Positions 8,217 through 18,591 of a DNA stretch of 64,000 nucleotides are shown piece after piece. The notes beneath the pieces were generated by a model that worked only from the letters and a program-made list of their open reading frames with translations, searched no databases and was not told where the DNA came from. The stretch's first letter is position 1. Each line of letters opens with the position of its first letter. Where the stretch lies: contig SKKN01000025.1 of assembly GCA_007121455.1 (NCBI GenBank), forward strand, positions 124,001 through 188,000, written 5' to 3'. The translations under genes were made by a program, and so were the position numbers. This DNA comes from Gemmatimonadota bacterium (GTDB lineage Bacteria; Gemmatimonadota; Gemmatimonadetes; Longimicrobiales; Gaopeijiaceae).

Positions 8217-9497
8217 ATGAGACGCATACGTTTCACTGTGTTCGGAGCGCTCCTCGTGCTTGCGGCCTGCGACTTCGACGTCAGTAATCCAGGACCGATC
8301 GAGGCCGACGCGCTCAACGATCCGGCCGCGTTCGAGGGACTGGTCCGCGGCATGAGCCAAGCGACGTCCTTCGCGCTCTGGCGCTTGGCCTTCGTCGGTG
8401 GAGAGGTGAGTCGGGAGCTGATCGAAGCCGGCCGGTTCTTCTCTCCCAAATTGCCCGTGGTCCCCGGTCAGCTGACGCAGGAATCGATCGGCTCGCGCTA
8501 CTGGAATCCCGCGGTCCGCGCGCGCTGGGTAGCGGAGGATGGAGTGCGGCGGTTCAGGGAGCTTCTGGACGACTTCGACAGCTCTCCGCTGGCCGTGCGC
8601 GCCCTGCTGCACGCCGGCTTCGCCAACCGGATGCTGGGAGAGAACTTCTGTGAAGCCGTCATCGACAGTGGGCCCGCTGAGCCGAACGAGGTCTACTTCG
8701 AGAGAGCGGAGGGCCAATTCACCGAGGCGCTCCGCATCGCGGAGACCCTGGGGGACTCGGAGGCCGTCCATGCGGCGAGGGCAGGACGAGCCGGCGTCAG
8801 GATCTATCTGGATGACTGGCCGGGCGCTGCTGACGATGCGGCGAGCGTCCCCGATGGATTCGTGCGGGAGGCCGAGTACTATGGGGACCAGGGCTTGGAT
8901 CAGTACAACAATCTCTATTGGTCCAACGCCAATTCACCCTTCCGCACGTACAGCATCGCCGAGACTTTCTACGAGAGCTACTACGAAGAGACAGGGGATC
9001 CCCGAGCCGCCTGGGGCACGGACCCGAACCAGCCCGTAGGAGAGCTTGCGCACGTACGCTGGCTGTTCACGGTCAACAAGCACAACGATTTCGATGCACC
9101 CATCAACGTGGCGAGCGGTCGGGAAATGCGCCTGATCGAAGCAGAAGCGCAGCTCCGCCGAGGTGACGCCGCGGCTGCGGTGAACATCCTGAATGATCTC
9201 CGGCACACAGTGGTTTCCGACCACGACGGTGCCCCGCTCGCACCCTGGCCGGAGACGGCAGATCTGGAGAAGGCGTGGGAATACCTGAAGCTGGAGCGAG
9301 GAATCGAACTGTGGATCGAGGGACGGCGCATGGGAGATCTTCGGCGATGGACAGCAGACGGGTCTCTCGGCGAAACGGTAGATGTGTCGGATCGAATCCG
9401 CCTCTGCCTCCCGATCGCGGACAGCGAGAAGGACACGAACCCCAACCTCGACCCAAATCATCAGGACCCAATCAACCCCGCGTACACGGGACGCTGA
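8217..9497 (+). CDS. SusD/RagB-family nutrient-binding lipoprotein
   Basis: A 426-residue surface lipoprotein with signal LVLAAC (lipobox Cys about residue 18), then the mature start DFDVSNPGPIEADAL that is typical of SusD-like proteins of this type. The C-terminal region contains EMRLIEAEAQLRRGDAAAAV and LERGIELWIEGRRMGDLRRW, the TPR-like helices and closing motif of the family. It caps the SusC barrel at 5235 and is translated from the same message (18-base gap, GAGAAGAGGGGAAA ahead of the ATG). It is somewhat shorter than the usual 500 or so residues. Confidence 0.9.
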   Translation: MRRIRFTVFGALLVLAACDFDVSNPGPIEADALNDPAAFEGLVRGMSQATSFALWRLAFVGGEVSRELIEAGRFFSPKLPVVPGQLTQESIGSRYWNPAVRARWVAEDGVRRFRELLDDFDSSPLAVRALLHAGFANRMLGENFCEAVIDSGPAEPNEVYFERAEGQFTEALRIAETLGDSEAVHAARAGRAGVRIYLDDWPGAADDAASVPDGFVREAEYYGDQGLDQYNNLYWSNANSPFRTYSIAETFYESYYEETGDPRAAWGTDPNQPVGELAHVRWLFTVNKHNDFDAPINVASGREMRLIEAEAQLRRGDAAAAVNILNDLRHTVVSDHDGAPLAPWPETADLEKAWEYLKLERGIELWIEGRRMGDLRRWTADGSLGETVDVSDRIRLCLPIADSEKDTNPNLDPNHQDPINPAYTGR

Positions 9498-9581
9498 TCC
9501 CAGGGAATCCCGGATGGTGGATTCCGCATCCAGTTGACGGAGGAGCTGAGCCGAAGAGACTGGGTGGACGGAAGCGGTGGA

Positions 9582-9619
9582 CCGGAGCCGGCGCACCCAG
9601 CCGGGTGCGCCGGCTCCGG
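9582..9619 (+). terminator. Perfect 17-bp inverted repeat between convergent genes
   Basis: Arms 9582-9598 and 9603-9619 are perfectly complementary with a 4-base AGCC loop. It lies between the ends of susD (+) and the UMF1 transporter (-), the expected place for a shared terminator. There is no T-run on either side, so it is not a textbook intrinsic terminator; it may act as an RNA-stabilising 3' hairpin or as a bidirectional barrier. Confidence 0.55.
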
Positions 9620-9621
9620 CC

Positions 9622-10989
9622 TTATCCGGCAACACCCTCCTCTACGGGCCTCGCCCGGAGCTGAGCCTCTCGTGCGACACGCCGTCCCTCCTCCTCGTCG
9701 ACCACGTAGAGGATCGCACCGCCGACCAAGAAGAAGAGTATGATGGAGAGGATCCCGTACCGGCTCGAGCCCGTCAACGCGATGACCAGAGCCATCACGG
9801 AGGGCCCCGCCATTCCCGCGAACTTGTCCATCACTCCGTAGAAGCCGAAGAGCTCGCCCGACTTGTAGGCCGGGATCATGCTCGAGTAGAGGGACCGGGA
9901 GAGCGCCTGGGTGCCTCCCTGCACGGTCCCCACGAGGAACGCAAGCGCCCAGAAGTGGACGGCGGACGTCATGAAGTAGCCGAGGATCGAGATCCCCGTA
10001 TAGACGCAGAGACCGAGAAAGATCGCCCGCTTCGTGCCGATCTTCCCCGCCAGCATTCCGAAGAGGAACGAGAAGGGCACCCCGACGAACTGAACCATCA
10101 CGATCGCGCCGATCATGTGACCCTGGTCGATCCCAAGCTCCGCGCCGTACACGGACGCCATCCGAATGATCGTCCCGATTCCGTCGCCGTAGATCAGATA
10201 CGCGACAAGGAAGAGGAAGGCATTCCGGTACGACCGGAGCTCCTTCAGGGTGCTCTGGATGCGGTTGAGTGCAAACCGGAACGTTCCCTTCTCCACGACC
10301 TCGCCGGGAGCGAGTTCGGCGACCGGCTCGGCTACCCGTCGAAAGATGGGTATGGAGAAGACGGCCCACCAGACCGCCACCGCAAGGAAGGAGAGCCGCG
10401 GCGCGAGAGTCCCCTCCGGGATGCCGAAGAACTCGGGCATCTGGATCATCAACAAACAGAATGTCAGGAGCAGCCCCGCCCCCAGGTATCCGATCGCGAA
10501 GGCACCGGTGGATACCCGATCCACTTCGTGCGGGCGGGCGATGTGCGGCAGTAACGCGTCGTAGAAAACGATGCTCCCGTTGGCCCCCACGTTCACCAGA
10601 ACGAAAAAGGCGAGCCCGAGAAGCCAGTCCCCTTCCTGCACGAAGAAGAGCATGCCCGTCGCGGCAACCCCGAGTCCGGCGAACGCCGCCAGGAGCGGCT
10701 TCTTGATCGCGGCTCGGTCCGTGATCGCACCGAGCACCGGCGCCACGACCGCTACGAGTACGATTCCGAGCGTCGTCGCGATGGCGAAGTTGCGGGTCGC
10801 GTCGGCACCGGGAAGTTCCGCGGCCGCCACGTTCTGAAAGTAGATGGGAAAGACGGTGGCGACGACGACGGCCCACATGCCGGTCGTGGCCCATTCGTAC
10901 ATCGCCCAGGCCCGGAGCTCGGGCCGGTGGAGGCCGAGGCGTTCCAGGAGCGGCATCTCCGCATGCCCGGGAAGCGAGCCTTTGGCCAT
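9622..10989 (-). CDS. UMF1-family MFS transporter
   Basis: A 455-residue inner-membrane protein with about 12 hydrophobic segments. WAMYEWATTGMWAVV near residue 30 and the loop APVLGAITDRAAIKKPLL between helices 2 and 3 are characteristic of the UMF1 (Atg22-like) branch of the major facilitator superfamily, whose members export amino acids or unknown solutes. The central and second-half motifs (VNVGANGSIVFYDALLPHIA and VGTVQGGTQALSRSLYSSMI) are well preserved. The substrate cannot be inferred. Convergent with susD and transcribed alone. Confidence 0.88.
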   Translation of the reverse strand: MAKGSLPGHAEMPLLERLGLHRPELRAWAMYEWATTGMWAVVVATVFPIYFQNVAAAELPGADATRNFAIATTLGIVLVAVVAPVLGAITDRAAIKKPLLAAFAGLGVAATGMLFFVQEGDWLLGLAFFVLVNVGANGSIVFYDALLPHIARPHEVDRVSTGAFAIGYLGAGLLLTFCLLMIQMPEFFGIPEGTLAPRLSFLAVAVWWAVFSIPIFRRVAEPVAELAPGEVVEKGTFRFALNRIQSTLKELRSYRNAFLFLVAYLIYGDGIGTIIRMASVYGAELGIDQGHMIGAIVMVQFVGVPFSFLFGMLAGKIGTKRAIFLGLCVYTGISILGYFMTSAVHFWALAFLVGTVQGGTQALSRSLYSSMIPAYKSGELFGFYGVMDKFAGMAGPSVMALVIALTGSSRYGILSIILFFLVGGAILYVVDEEEGRRVAREAQLRARPVEEGVAG

Positions 10990-11180
10990 CGGCCTCTCTC
11001 TATCGGGGGTGAGCCCCTAAGGTGAACGGACCCCAACCTCGACGCGGCCTTCGCTCGAGGCAAGGCCGAGCGCGACCTCGGCTGAATCGGGTTCAGTTCA
11101 GGTCAGGTATGACCGCGTCAGACCGACTCGGGTGTAGGCGTGACCGGTGGAGGAGGGCGACCCGGTCCGGTGCCAACCGG

Positions 11181-12380
11181 TCAGGAATCGCTCGTTATCA
11201 CGAAGACCGGAAGGCCTGCGAAGCTCGTATACCGCGGGCGGAGTCGCTCAACATGGTAGAACCTGTCCACCTCCACGAGTTTCGTCTTCTGCGTCACCGC
11301 CTCGATCGGAACGCTGTCGTACATGCCGTTGTGGATCGAAACGAGGCGCCCGGTCACGCCCTGGAGGATCAGATCCAACGCGAGGTTCCCGAACGCCATC
11401 GGGACGATCGAATCGATGGCATCCGGGTCGCCGGAGCGGACGAGGTAGCCGAGGCGCTGATTCACCACGTTGATCCGTCGGCCCTGGTTGAACCTGGGAG
11501 AGAGACCCTTCAGCAGGCCGGAGACTTTGTCCCCGATCCCTCCGAGCTTTCTGTGGCCGAACATATCCGCCTCCTGACCCTCGAACGTGAGGTCCTCGTC
11601 ACCCGCGATGCGGGCTCCTTCCGAAATCAGGACGACCGAGTACCGACTTGGATGTCGATTCCGGTCGTAGACCATGAGCTCGGCGAGCTGTTCGATGTCA
11701 AAGGGATGCTCGGGGATCACGCACCGGTCCGCCGCTCCGGCCATCGTGGGGAGGAGCGCGCTGAAGCCCGCGTACCGCCCGAAGACCTCGATCACGAGGA
11801 ATCGCTCGTGGGATCCCGCGCTCGTGCGTAGCCGGTGCGTGAGCTCGATCGCGCGGGTCACGCAGGTGCTGAAACCGATGCAGTAGTCCGTCCCGTAAAC
11901 GTCGTTGTCCATCGTCTTGGGAATCGCGACGATCGGGACGCCCTCCTGATGCAGGCGTTCCGCATAGCTCAGAGTGTCATCCCCACCGATCGGAATCAGG
12001 GCATCGATTCCGAGGAACTCGAGGTTTTCGAGGACCGCGTCCGTGACGTCGTTCACAGGATCTCCGTACCGGTCCCGGAGGTGCTCCGGAACGAGCGGGG
12101 CCGGCAAAGTGCTCGGACGGGTCCGGGACGTGTGGAGGAAGGTCCCTCCCGTGCGTCCGGCCCTGTTCACGACCGCCTCCGTGAGCTCCCGCACGTGTTC
12201 TTCGTTGTCCGCCTTGGGATCCGGGACGAAGTCCACCAGGCCGGCCCAGCCACGACGGATCCCGATTACCCGGTACCCCTCCCGGAGGGCACGAATCGTG
12301 ATGGCCCGGATGGCAGGATTGAGGCCGGGGACGTCCCCGCCTCCAGTGAGAATTCCGATGATGCCTTTTGGTTCGCGCAC
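11181..12380 (-). CDS. pfp: Phosphofructokinase, probably pyrophosphate-dependent
   Basis: Phosphorylates fructose 6-phosphate to the 1,6-bisphosphate in glycolysis. GILTGGGDVPGLNPAIRA opens the nucleotide-binding fold. PIGGDDTLSYA carries Asp where ATP enzymes have Gly (GGDGS), and IPKTMDND carries Lys where ATP enzymes have Gly (PGTIDND). In this family that Asp and Lys pair marks use of pyrophosphate as donor, which makes the reaction reversible. GFSTCVTRAIE and EVFGRYAGF follow as usual. The GTG at 12380 is preferred because it places the Rossmann motif near the N-terminus; an ATG at 12452 would add 24 residues. About 399 residues, as usual for PPi enzymes. Confidence 0.85.
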   Translation of the reverse strand: MREPKGIIGILTGGGDVPGLNPAIRAITIRALREGYRVIGIRRGWAGLVDFVPDPKADNEEHVRELTEAVVNRAGRTGGTFLHTSRTRPSTLPAPLVPEHLRDRYGDPVNDVTDAVLENLEFLGIDALIPIGGDDTLSYAERLHQEGVPIVAIPKTMDNDVYGTDYCIGFSTCVTRAIELTHRLRTSAGSHERFLVIEVFGRYAGFSALLPTMAGAADRCVIPEHPFDIEQLAELMVYDRNRHPSRYSVVLISEGARIAGDEDLTFEGQEADMFGHRKLGGIGDKVSGLLKGLSPRFNQGRRINVVNQRLGYLVRSGDPDAIDSIVPMAFGNLALDLILQGVTGRLVSIHNGMYDSVPIEAVTQKTKLVEVDRFYHVERLRPRYTSFAGLPVFVITSDS

Positions 12381-12456
12381 GCCGCTTCCGAGGAAAAAGG
12401 GGAAAGAAGAAATCGGGGAGTCGGCGACGCCGGCGCAGGAGAGCCGCACCACCTGA

Positions 12457-12854
12457 TTGGCGCTACACCGGCGAAACCGCGGGGGTCCGGACGCGGCGGC
12501 GGAACGCGAGGTGGTTCATGGAGGAAGAGCACGTCTTCCAGAACCATGCCGAAGGGGTCCGGCAGGTGGTGGAGGCCGGCGGCCGGGTCGGTGTGGGAAG
12601 CCACGGTCCTCGGAGCGGAGGTCGGCCTGCAACGGGACCTGGGGTCGCTGGAGAGCGGAAAGCTGGCGGACCTCGTGATCCTCGACGGAAACCCCCTGGA
12701 GGATTTGCGGAATACAAACCGAATCGAGTACGTGATGAAGAATGGACGCCTCTACGAGGCCGAAACTCTCGACGAGGTGTGGCCGGAGGAACGAGTGCTC
12801 GAGCGAGGAAGTTGGGTGCAGGACGAGCCCGATCCCTCGCCGCGCGACCCTTGA
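12457..12854 (+). pseudogene. Remnant of an amidohydrolase C-terminus
   Basis: Two out-of-phase pieces match consecutive parts of secreted (TolB-fused type) amidohydrolases. In frame with 12458, NARWFMEEEHVFQNHAEG and then VVEAGGRVGVGSHG are visible to about 12605. From about 12600 in the next frame, EATVLGAEVGLQRDLGSLES and then KLADLVILDGNPLEDLRNT, running to MKNGRLYEAETLDEVWPEE and a stop at 12854. Roughly 25-30 residues expected between them (around the metal-binding Asp segment) are missing, and the N-terminal 80 percent of the enzyme is absent. This is a decayed gene with an internal deletion that shifts the frame. Confidence 0.7.
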
Positions 12855-12947
12855 CCATTCGGCAGACAGGTCGAGGGCGTGCGGGGGGCCGACGAGGGCA
12901 CGCCCCGTCCCCGGTCCCATGTGCATCCCGACAGGAGGTCCTGCTCA

Positions 12948-13370
12948 ATGAAGATCGAGTCCCATACGATCACCCGTGAAACCCAGGGTGACGATCACAT
13001 CCTGGATCTGACCGACGACCTTCAGGAGCTCGTTGGGGGAAGCGGTATCCGGACGGGTCAGCTCACGGCGATGGTCACCGGCTCCACGGCCGCGCTCTCA
13101 GCCACGGAGTTCGAGCCGGGCCTCGTCGAGCGGGATCTGGCCGCAGCGTTGGAAGGGATCGCGCCCCGGGACGAGACATACCGCCACGAGGAGACATGGG
13201 GGGACGACAACGGGCACAGCCACGTCCGCGCCACCCTCGTCGGGCCTTCACTCGCGCTCCCCGTGGTGGACGGGCGAATACCGCTCGGCACCTGGCAGCA
13301 GATCATCCTCATGGACTTCGACACCCGTCCTCGAAGCCGGACGATCGCATTGGTCCTGATCGGGGAGTGA
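12948..13370 (+). CDS. YjbQ family (UPF0047) protein
   Basis: A 140-residue cytoplasmic protein that covers the whole family length. The signature PVVDGRIPLGTWQQIILMDF, with the upstream acidic and His-containing stretch (TYRHEETWGDDNGHSHVRA), defines the YjbQ/UPF0047 family; some members show weak thiamine-phosphate synthase activity, but the physiological role is unsettled. The ATG at 12948 is chosen over the upstream in-frame start because AGGAGGT lies nine bases before it. The thiC gene 1.6 kb away makes a thiamine link possible but not shown. Confidence 0.88.
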   Translation: MKIESHTITRETQGDDHILDLTDDLQELVGGSGIRTGQLTAMVTGSTAALSATEFEPGLVERDLAAALEGIAPRDETYRHEETWGDDNGHSHVRATLVGPSLALPVVDGRIPLGTWQQIILMDFDTRPRSRTIALVLIGE

Positions 13371-13399
13371 CGGAAGCGTGATCGGCGGGGCGATTCTCC

Positions 13400-13960
13400 T
13401 CAGGTCACGAGCATGAGGCCGAAGAAGCCGAGCCACACGGCCAGGAGGAAATGCCAGTAAAGTCCGGTGACCTCGACCGGCACCGCTCCCCGGTCCAACC
13501 GTGCCGACGTCCAGAAGAGGGCCACGAGACCGGCAAGCACGTGGACTCCATGGATTGCCGTGATCAAGTAGAAGAAGCTGCTCGCGGGATTGGTCGCCAC
13601 GACGAAGCCGAGCCCCTGGAGTTGAATCCAGAGGAAGACCTGCCCCAGAACGAAAAGGCACCCGGCACCCCCGGCGGCCCACAAGGCTTTTCGTGCCGCA
13701 CCCAACTCCTCATGGAGCACCCGCCGACGCGCAAACACGAGCAGCATGCTCGCTGTAGCGAGGGCGAGTGTACTGAGCCAGACGACCGGAAACCCTATCA
13801 GACGGATCGACGTCCAGGACCCGAGTCCCATCCGGACGACATAGGCGCTCGCGAGCGCCGCGAAGAGGAGCGTCATCGACCCGATCGCCACCGCGAGCGC
13901 CACCTTCCCCACCGGGACCGAGAGGCCCGCGCGACGAGGCGTCGGGCTCGCGCGGCTCAT
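13400..13960 (-). CDS. Cytochrome c oxidase subunit III-like protein
   Basis: A membrane protein of 186 residues with five hydrophobic segments. ATNPASSFFYLITAIHGVHV followed by a Gly/Leu-rich helix and VTGLYWHFLLAVWLGFFGLM are the conserved last helices of heme-copper oxidase subunit III, which associates with the catalytic subunit I. The ATG at 13960 is preferred because it gives a short N-terminus before the first helix; an ATG at 14062 would add 34 polar residues and overlap the DUF1028 gene by 41 bases. No subunits I or II are present, so it is either an orphan or serves an oxidase encoded elsewhere. Confidence 0.82.
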   Translation of the reverse strand: MSRASPTPRRAGLSVPVGKVALAVAIGSMTLLFAALASAYVVRMGLGSWTSIRLIGFPVVWLSTLALATASMLLVFARRRVLHEELGAARKALWAAGGAGCLFVLGQVFLWIQLQGLGFVVATNPASSFFYLITAIHGVHVLAGLVALFWTSARLDRGAVPVEVTGLYWHFLLAVWLGFFGLMLVT

Positions 13961-14021
13961 CGGTCGACCCTGCTGCGTCGCTGCTTCGACTTCAACGCCC
14001 TCGCCTTCCGCCGGTCCCACT

Positions 14022-14861
14022 TCAGGGAGAACCCGCAGTTTGGGCCGATCTCCACGCGTCATAGCGCGTGCGAAGCGTCCGAACCGGATTCGCGTCCTCC
14101 TGGGGCTCGGTGTTGTCCGGCCAGACGGCGATGTAGAGGTGGTAGTCGCCGTCGTTGTACGGGGCTCTCAGGTCCTCGGGCGGATCTCCCACGTCGGGCC
14201 CGAGGGCATCGGCGGGGTCCGCGGCGAGGATGTACGCCACATGGGACGTCTTCCCCGTACACATCGCCCCGTCGGGAAGGGGCTCGGTCTCGCAGGTGCA
14301 GCGCCCGTCGCCCCCGAGCTCGTCGGCCTTCTCCATCGCGAGCATGACGCGGTCGATGATCGGCTCGTCGCTCTCCTGCATGAGGTGAGCGGCCTCGAGC
14401 ATCGTCTCCTCGCTCGCCATGATGTTGCCCTGGACCCCGTAGACGATCCCGTCGCGAGCCACGCCTTGGATGTCCATCGCGGCGTCCCGGTTGCTCGCGC
14501 CCGTGCGGCCAGTTGTACGGCCCTGCAGATCCGCGATTGCGAACTGGCGCCGGTCGATTTCCGGGTCCGACTCGAGGAGGCGGATGATCTCCTCGGGGTC
14601 GGTTCCCTTCCCGAGCTCGTCGAAGATGAGCCTCTGATTCGCATGGGTCCTGTCGACCCCCGCCTGGGCCGCAGCCACGCCGACCCCGGGCACCACGACC
14701 GCCTGGAGGAGCTTGAGTTGGTCCGGACCCGTCGCCGCGCAGGTCGCTGAAGCAATGACGACCCGACCGGTTTCCCGATCCACCGCGATGATCGACCAGG
14801 TCGCGCTCGCAGCCGACGGCACGAGGAATGCAAGCAACGCCAGCGAGAGAAGGACTCTCAT
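14022..14861 (-). CDS. Secreted DUF1028 protein
   Basis: A 279-residue protein with a cleavable signal peptide (about residues 1-20, ending SAASA). TWSIIAVDRETGRVVIASAT, the Gly-rich GVGVAAAQAGVD and the block MDIQGVARDGIVYGVQGN are the hallmarks of DUF1028, an Ntn-hydrolase-like fold of unknown activity found in exported and intracellular forms. The segment after residue 210 (DVGDPPEDLRAPYNDGDYHL) is the usual C-terminal part of secreted members. Transcribed with, and overlapping, the longer form of the subunit III gene. Confidence 0.85.
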   Translation of the reverse strand: MRVLLSLALLAFLVPSAASATWSIIAVDRETGRVVIASATCAATGPDQLKLLQAVVVPGVGVAAAQAGVDRTHANQRLIFDELGKGTDPEEIIRLLESDPEIDRRQFAIADLQGRTTGRTGASNRDAAMDIQGVARDGIVYGVQGNIMASEETMLEAAHLMQESDEPIIDRVMLAMEKADELGGDGRCTCETEPLPDGAMCTGKTSHVAYILAADPADALGPDVGDPPEDLRAPYNDGDYHLYIAVWPDNTEPQEDANPVRTLRTRYDAWRSAQTAGSP

Positions 14862-14947
14862 CGGAGTCTCCCTGAAGATCGGAGCTATACGAAACTTACA
14901 AAGGCCCGGACAAACTGACTCACCCCTCGTACCCTGTCAAACTGCTC

Positions 14948-16848
<1,901 letters not shown>

Positions 16849-16975
16849 TATGAAAAACCTACCACGTCTTCGTCGACCACGCCATCTCGACCCCCTCCCC
16901 CCTTGCGCCTGCCACCCTTACCTTGAGGCCGCTCGGCACGCGTGAATCATCACGGAAACGAGGAGCCTGGTGGGA

Positions 16976-17296
16976 ATGGAAGTGTTCAAGAACTACAGGG
17001 ACCACGTGCCGATTCGGCCGGGGAAAGTTGGGAAGGAAACCTTGTTCGAGAGCTCTCGGCTCCTGTTGGGCTTGAACGCCCTGGAGCCGCGTGTGGAGCA
17101 ATCGGTCCACACCCACGCGGAGCAGGACAAGTTCTACCATGTACTGGAAGGTGAGGGAGAGTTCACCGTCGGAGCCGAAGTGCGCTCGGCAGGCCCCGGC
17201 GAGGTGGTGTGGGCACCGGCAGGGGTCGAGCACGGCGTGCGGAACGGCGGAGAGCGACGACTCGTGCTCCTGGTCGGCATGGTGCCGCCCCCCTGA
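16976..17296 (+). CDS. Small cupin-domain protein
   Basis: A 106-residue single-domain cupin. Motif 1 is seen as HTHAEQDKFYHVLEGEGEFTVG (split here: HTHAEQDKF, then YHVLEGEGEF), with two His and a Glu-type metal site, and motif 2 as PAGVEHGVRNGG. These barrels bind a metal and small acids or sugars; the exact reaction is unknown. The ATG at 16976 has AGGAG ten bases upstream; a GTG at 16970 is the alternative. It precedes the MFS gene by 11 bases, so the two are probably co-translated, suggesting a shared substrate. Confidence 0.82.
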   Translation: MEVFKNYRDHVPIRPGKVGKETLFESSRLLLGLNALEPRVEQSVHTHAEQDKFYHVLEGEGEFTVGAEVRSAGPGEVVWAPAGVEHGVRNGGERRLVLLVGMVPPP

Positions 17297-17307
17297 AGGG
17301 ACGATCG

Positions 17308-18591
17308 GTGAAGCCCGACGGCGGGCGCGGGCCCGCTTCGAGGTACTGGATCTTCCTCAAGCAGCACCCCTCCCTCCTCGGCTACGGGATCCTCCTCACT
17401 CTGGCATCGAGCTTCGGCCAGACCTTCTTCATCTCCCTTTTCGTGCCTTCGCTCCTTCTGGAGTTCGGGCTTTCCGCAGCCGCATTCGGCAGCCTGTACG
17501 CCCTGGCGACACTCGGAAGCGCGCTGCTCCTTCCCGCCGCGGGACGCGGGATCGATCATATCCCGCTCTCCCGATACACCCTGCTCGTGCTCGCCGGCCT
17601 CTGCGCCTCGGCTCTCCTCCTCGCGAGCGCCGGAAGCGTGTTCGTCCTGGGCCTTTCGCTCCTGGGACTCCGTCTGGCCGGTCAGGGGCTGAGCCCACAC
17701 ACCGGCCTCACGGCGATGGCGCGCTACGTTCCCGCGTCACGGGGCAAGGCCCTCAGCATCGCCTCACTCGGCTTCCCGCTCGGTGAAGGCACGCTGCCCC
17801 TGCTCGTCGCCGGACTGCTGAACGTTGCGGGGTGGCGCACGGGATGGTTCCTCTCCGCCGGGGTGGTGGCGGCGGTATTTCTCCCGCTCTCCGTCCGATG
17901 GCTCCGGACCTCGGAGATCGAACTGGACCCCCGCAAGATCGTCCGGCTCCCGTATGAGGAAGAGGGCGGGCAGACCGCCACATCCGGGCGTCCCACCTCG
18001 AACCGACACTGGACGCTGAGCGAGGTCCTCCGTGACGGTCGCTTCTGGCTTCTCCTCCCTGCTTCCCTCCTCCCCCCGTTCTGGGCTACGGGTCTGATTC
18101 TGTACCAGGCGCCGATCGCCCAGATCAAGGGGTGGTCACTTACCGGAATGGCCTCCGCGTTCGTGGCGTACGCCGTGGCGCGCATCGTCTCGTCCCTCGC
18201 GGTGGGCGGAGCGATCGACCGATGGTCGGCCCGCGTCCTCTTCCCAGCTGCCGTGCTCCCCATGGGGGTCGGGGTCGTGTTTCTCGACGTCTTCACCGGG
18301 CTCTGGGCCGCCTTCGCATACCTCGGCCTCCTCGGGACGACGACAGGCCTGAATTCGAATCTGAAAACCGCGCTCTGGGCCGAACTCTACGGGATCAGGC
18401 ACCTCGGGGCGGTGAAGAGCCTCGGCGCCGGAATGATGGTCCTGAGCACGGCAGCGGCTCCGCTCGTCGTCGGGGTCGCAGTCGAGCAACCCGATCTCGT
18501 TCCCGCTCTCCTGAGGAGCGCCGTGGTGTCGGTCGTGGTAGGATCCACGCTCGCACTGATCGCCGTCCGACAGAGGCGCGCCCACCCCTGA
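17308..18591 (+). CDS. MFS transporter
   Basis: A 427-residue inner-membrane protein with about 12 hydrophobic helices, starting at GTG 17308 just after the cupin stop and behind GAAGGGA. SLGFPLGEGTLPLLVAGLLN in the first half and GLLGTTTGLNSNLKTALWAE in the second half resemble MFS carriers of the oxalate/formate or monocarboxylate type, but the loop motif is not diagnostic. The gene ends in TGATCA (18589-18594), whose two halves form the stop codons of this gene and of the convergent gene. Confidence 0.85.
   Translation: MKPDGGRGPASRYWIFLKQHPSLLGYGILLTLASSFGQTFFISLFVPSLLLEFGLSAAAFGSLYALATLGSALLLPAAGRGIDHIPLSRYTLLVLAGLCASALLLASAGSVFVLGLSLLGLRLAGQGLSPHTGLTAMARYVPASRGKALSIASLGFPLGEGTLPLLVAGLLNVAGWRTGWFLSAGVVAAVFLPLSVRWLRTSEIELDPRKIVRLPYEEEGGQTATSGRPTSNRHWTLSEVLRDGRFWLLLPASLLPPFWATGLILYQAPIAQIKGWSLTGMASAFVAYAVARIVSSLAVGGAIDRWSARVLFPAAVLPMGVGVVFLDVFTGLWAAFAYLGLLGTTTGLNSNLKTALWAELYGIRHLGAVKSLGAGMMVLSTAAAPLVVGVAVEQPDLVPALLRSAVVSVVVGSTLALIAVRQRRAHP

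Noticed and set aside
13400-14062. Longer start for the oxidase subunit III-like protein.
   Set aside because: It adds a polar N-terminus and overlaps the DUF1028 gene; the ATG at 13960 fits the family better, though the longer form cannot be excluded.
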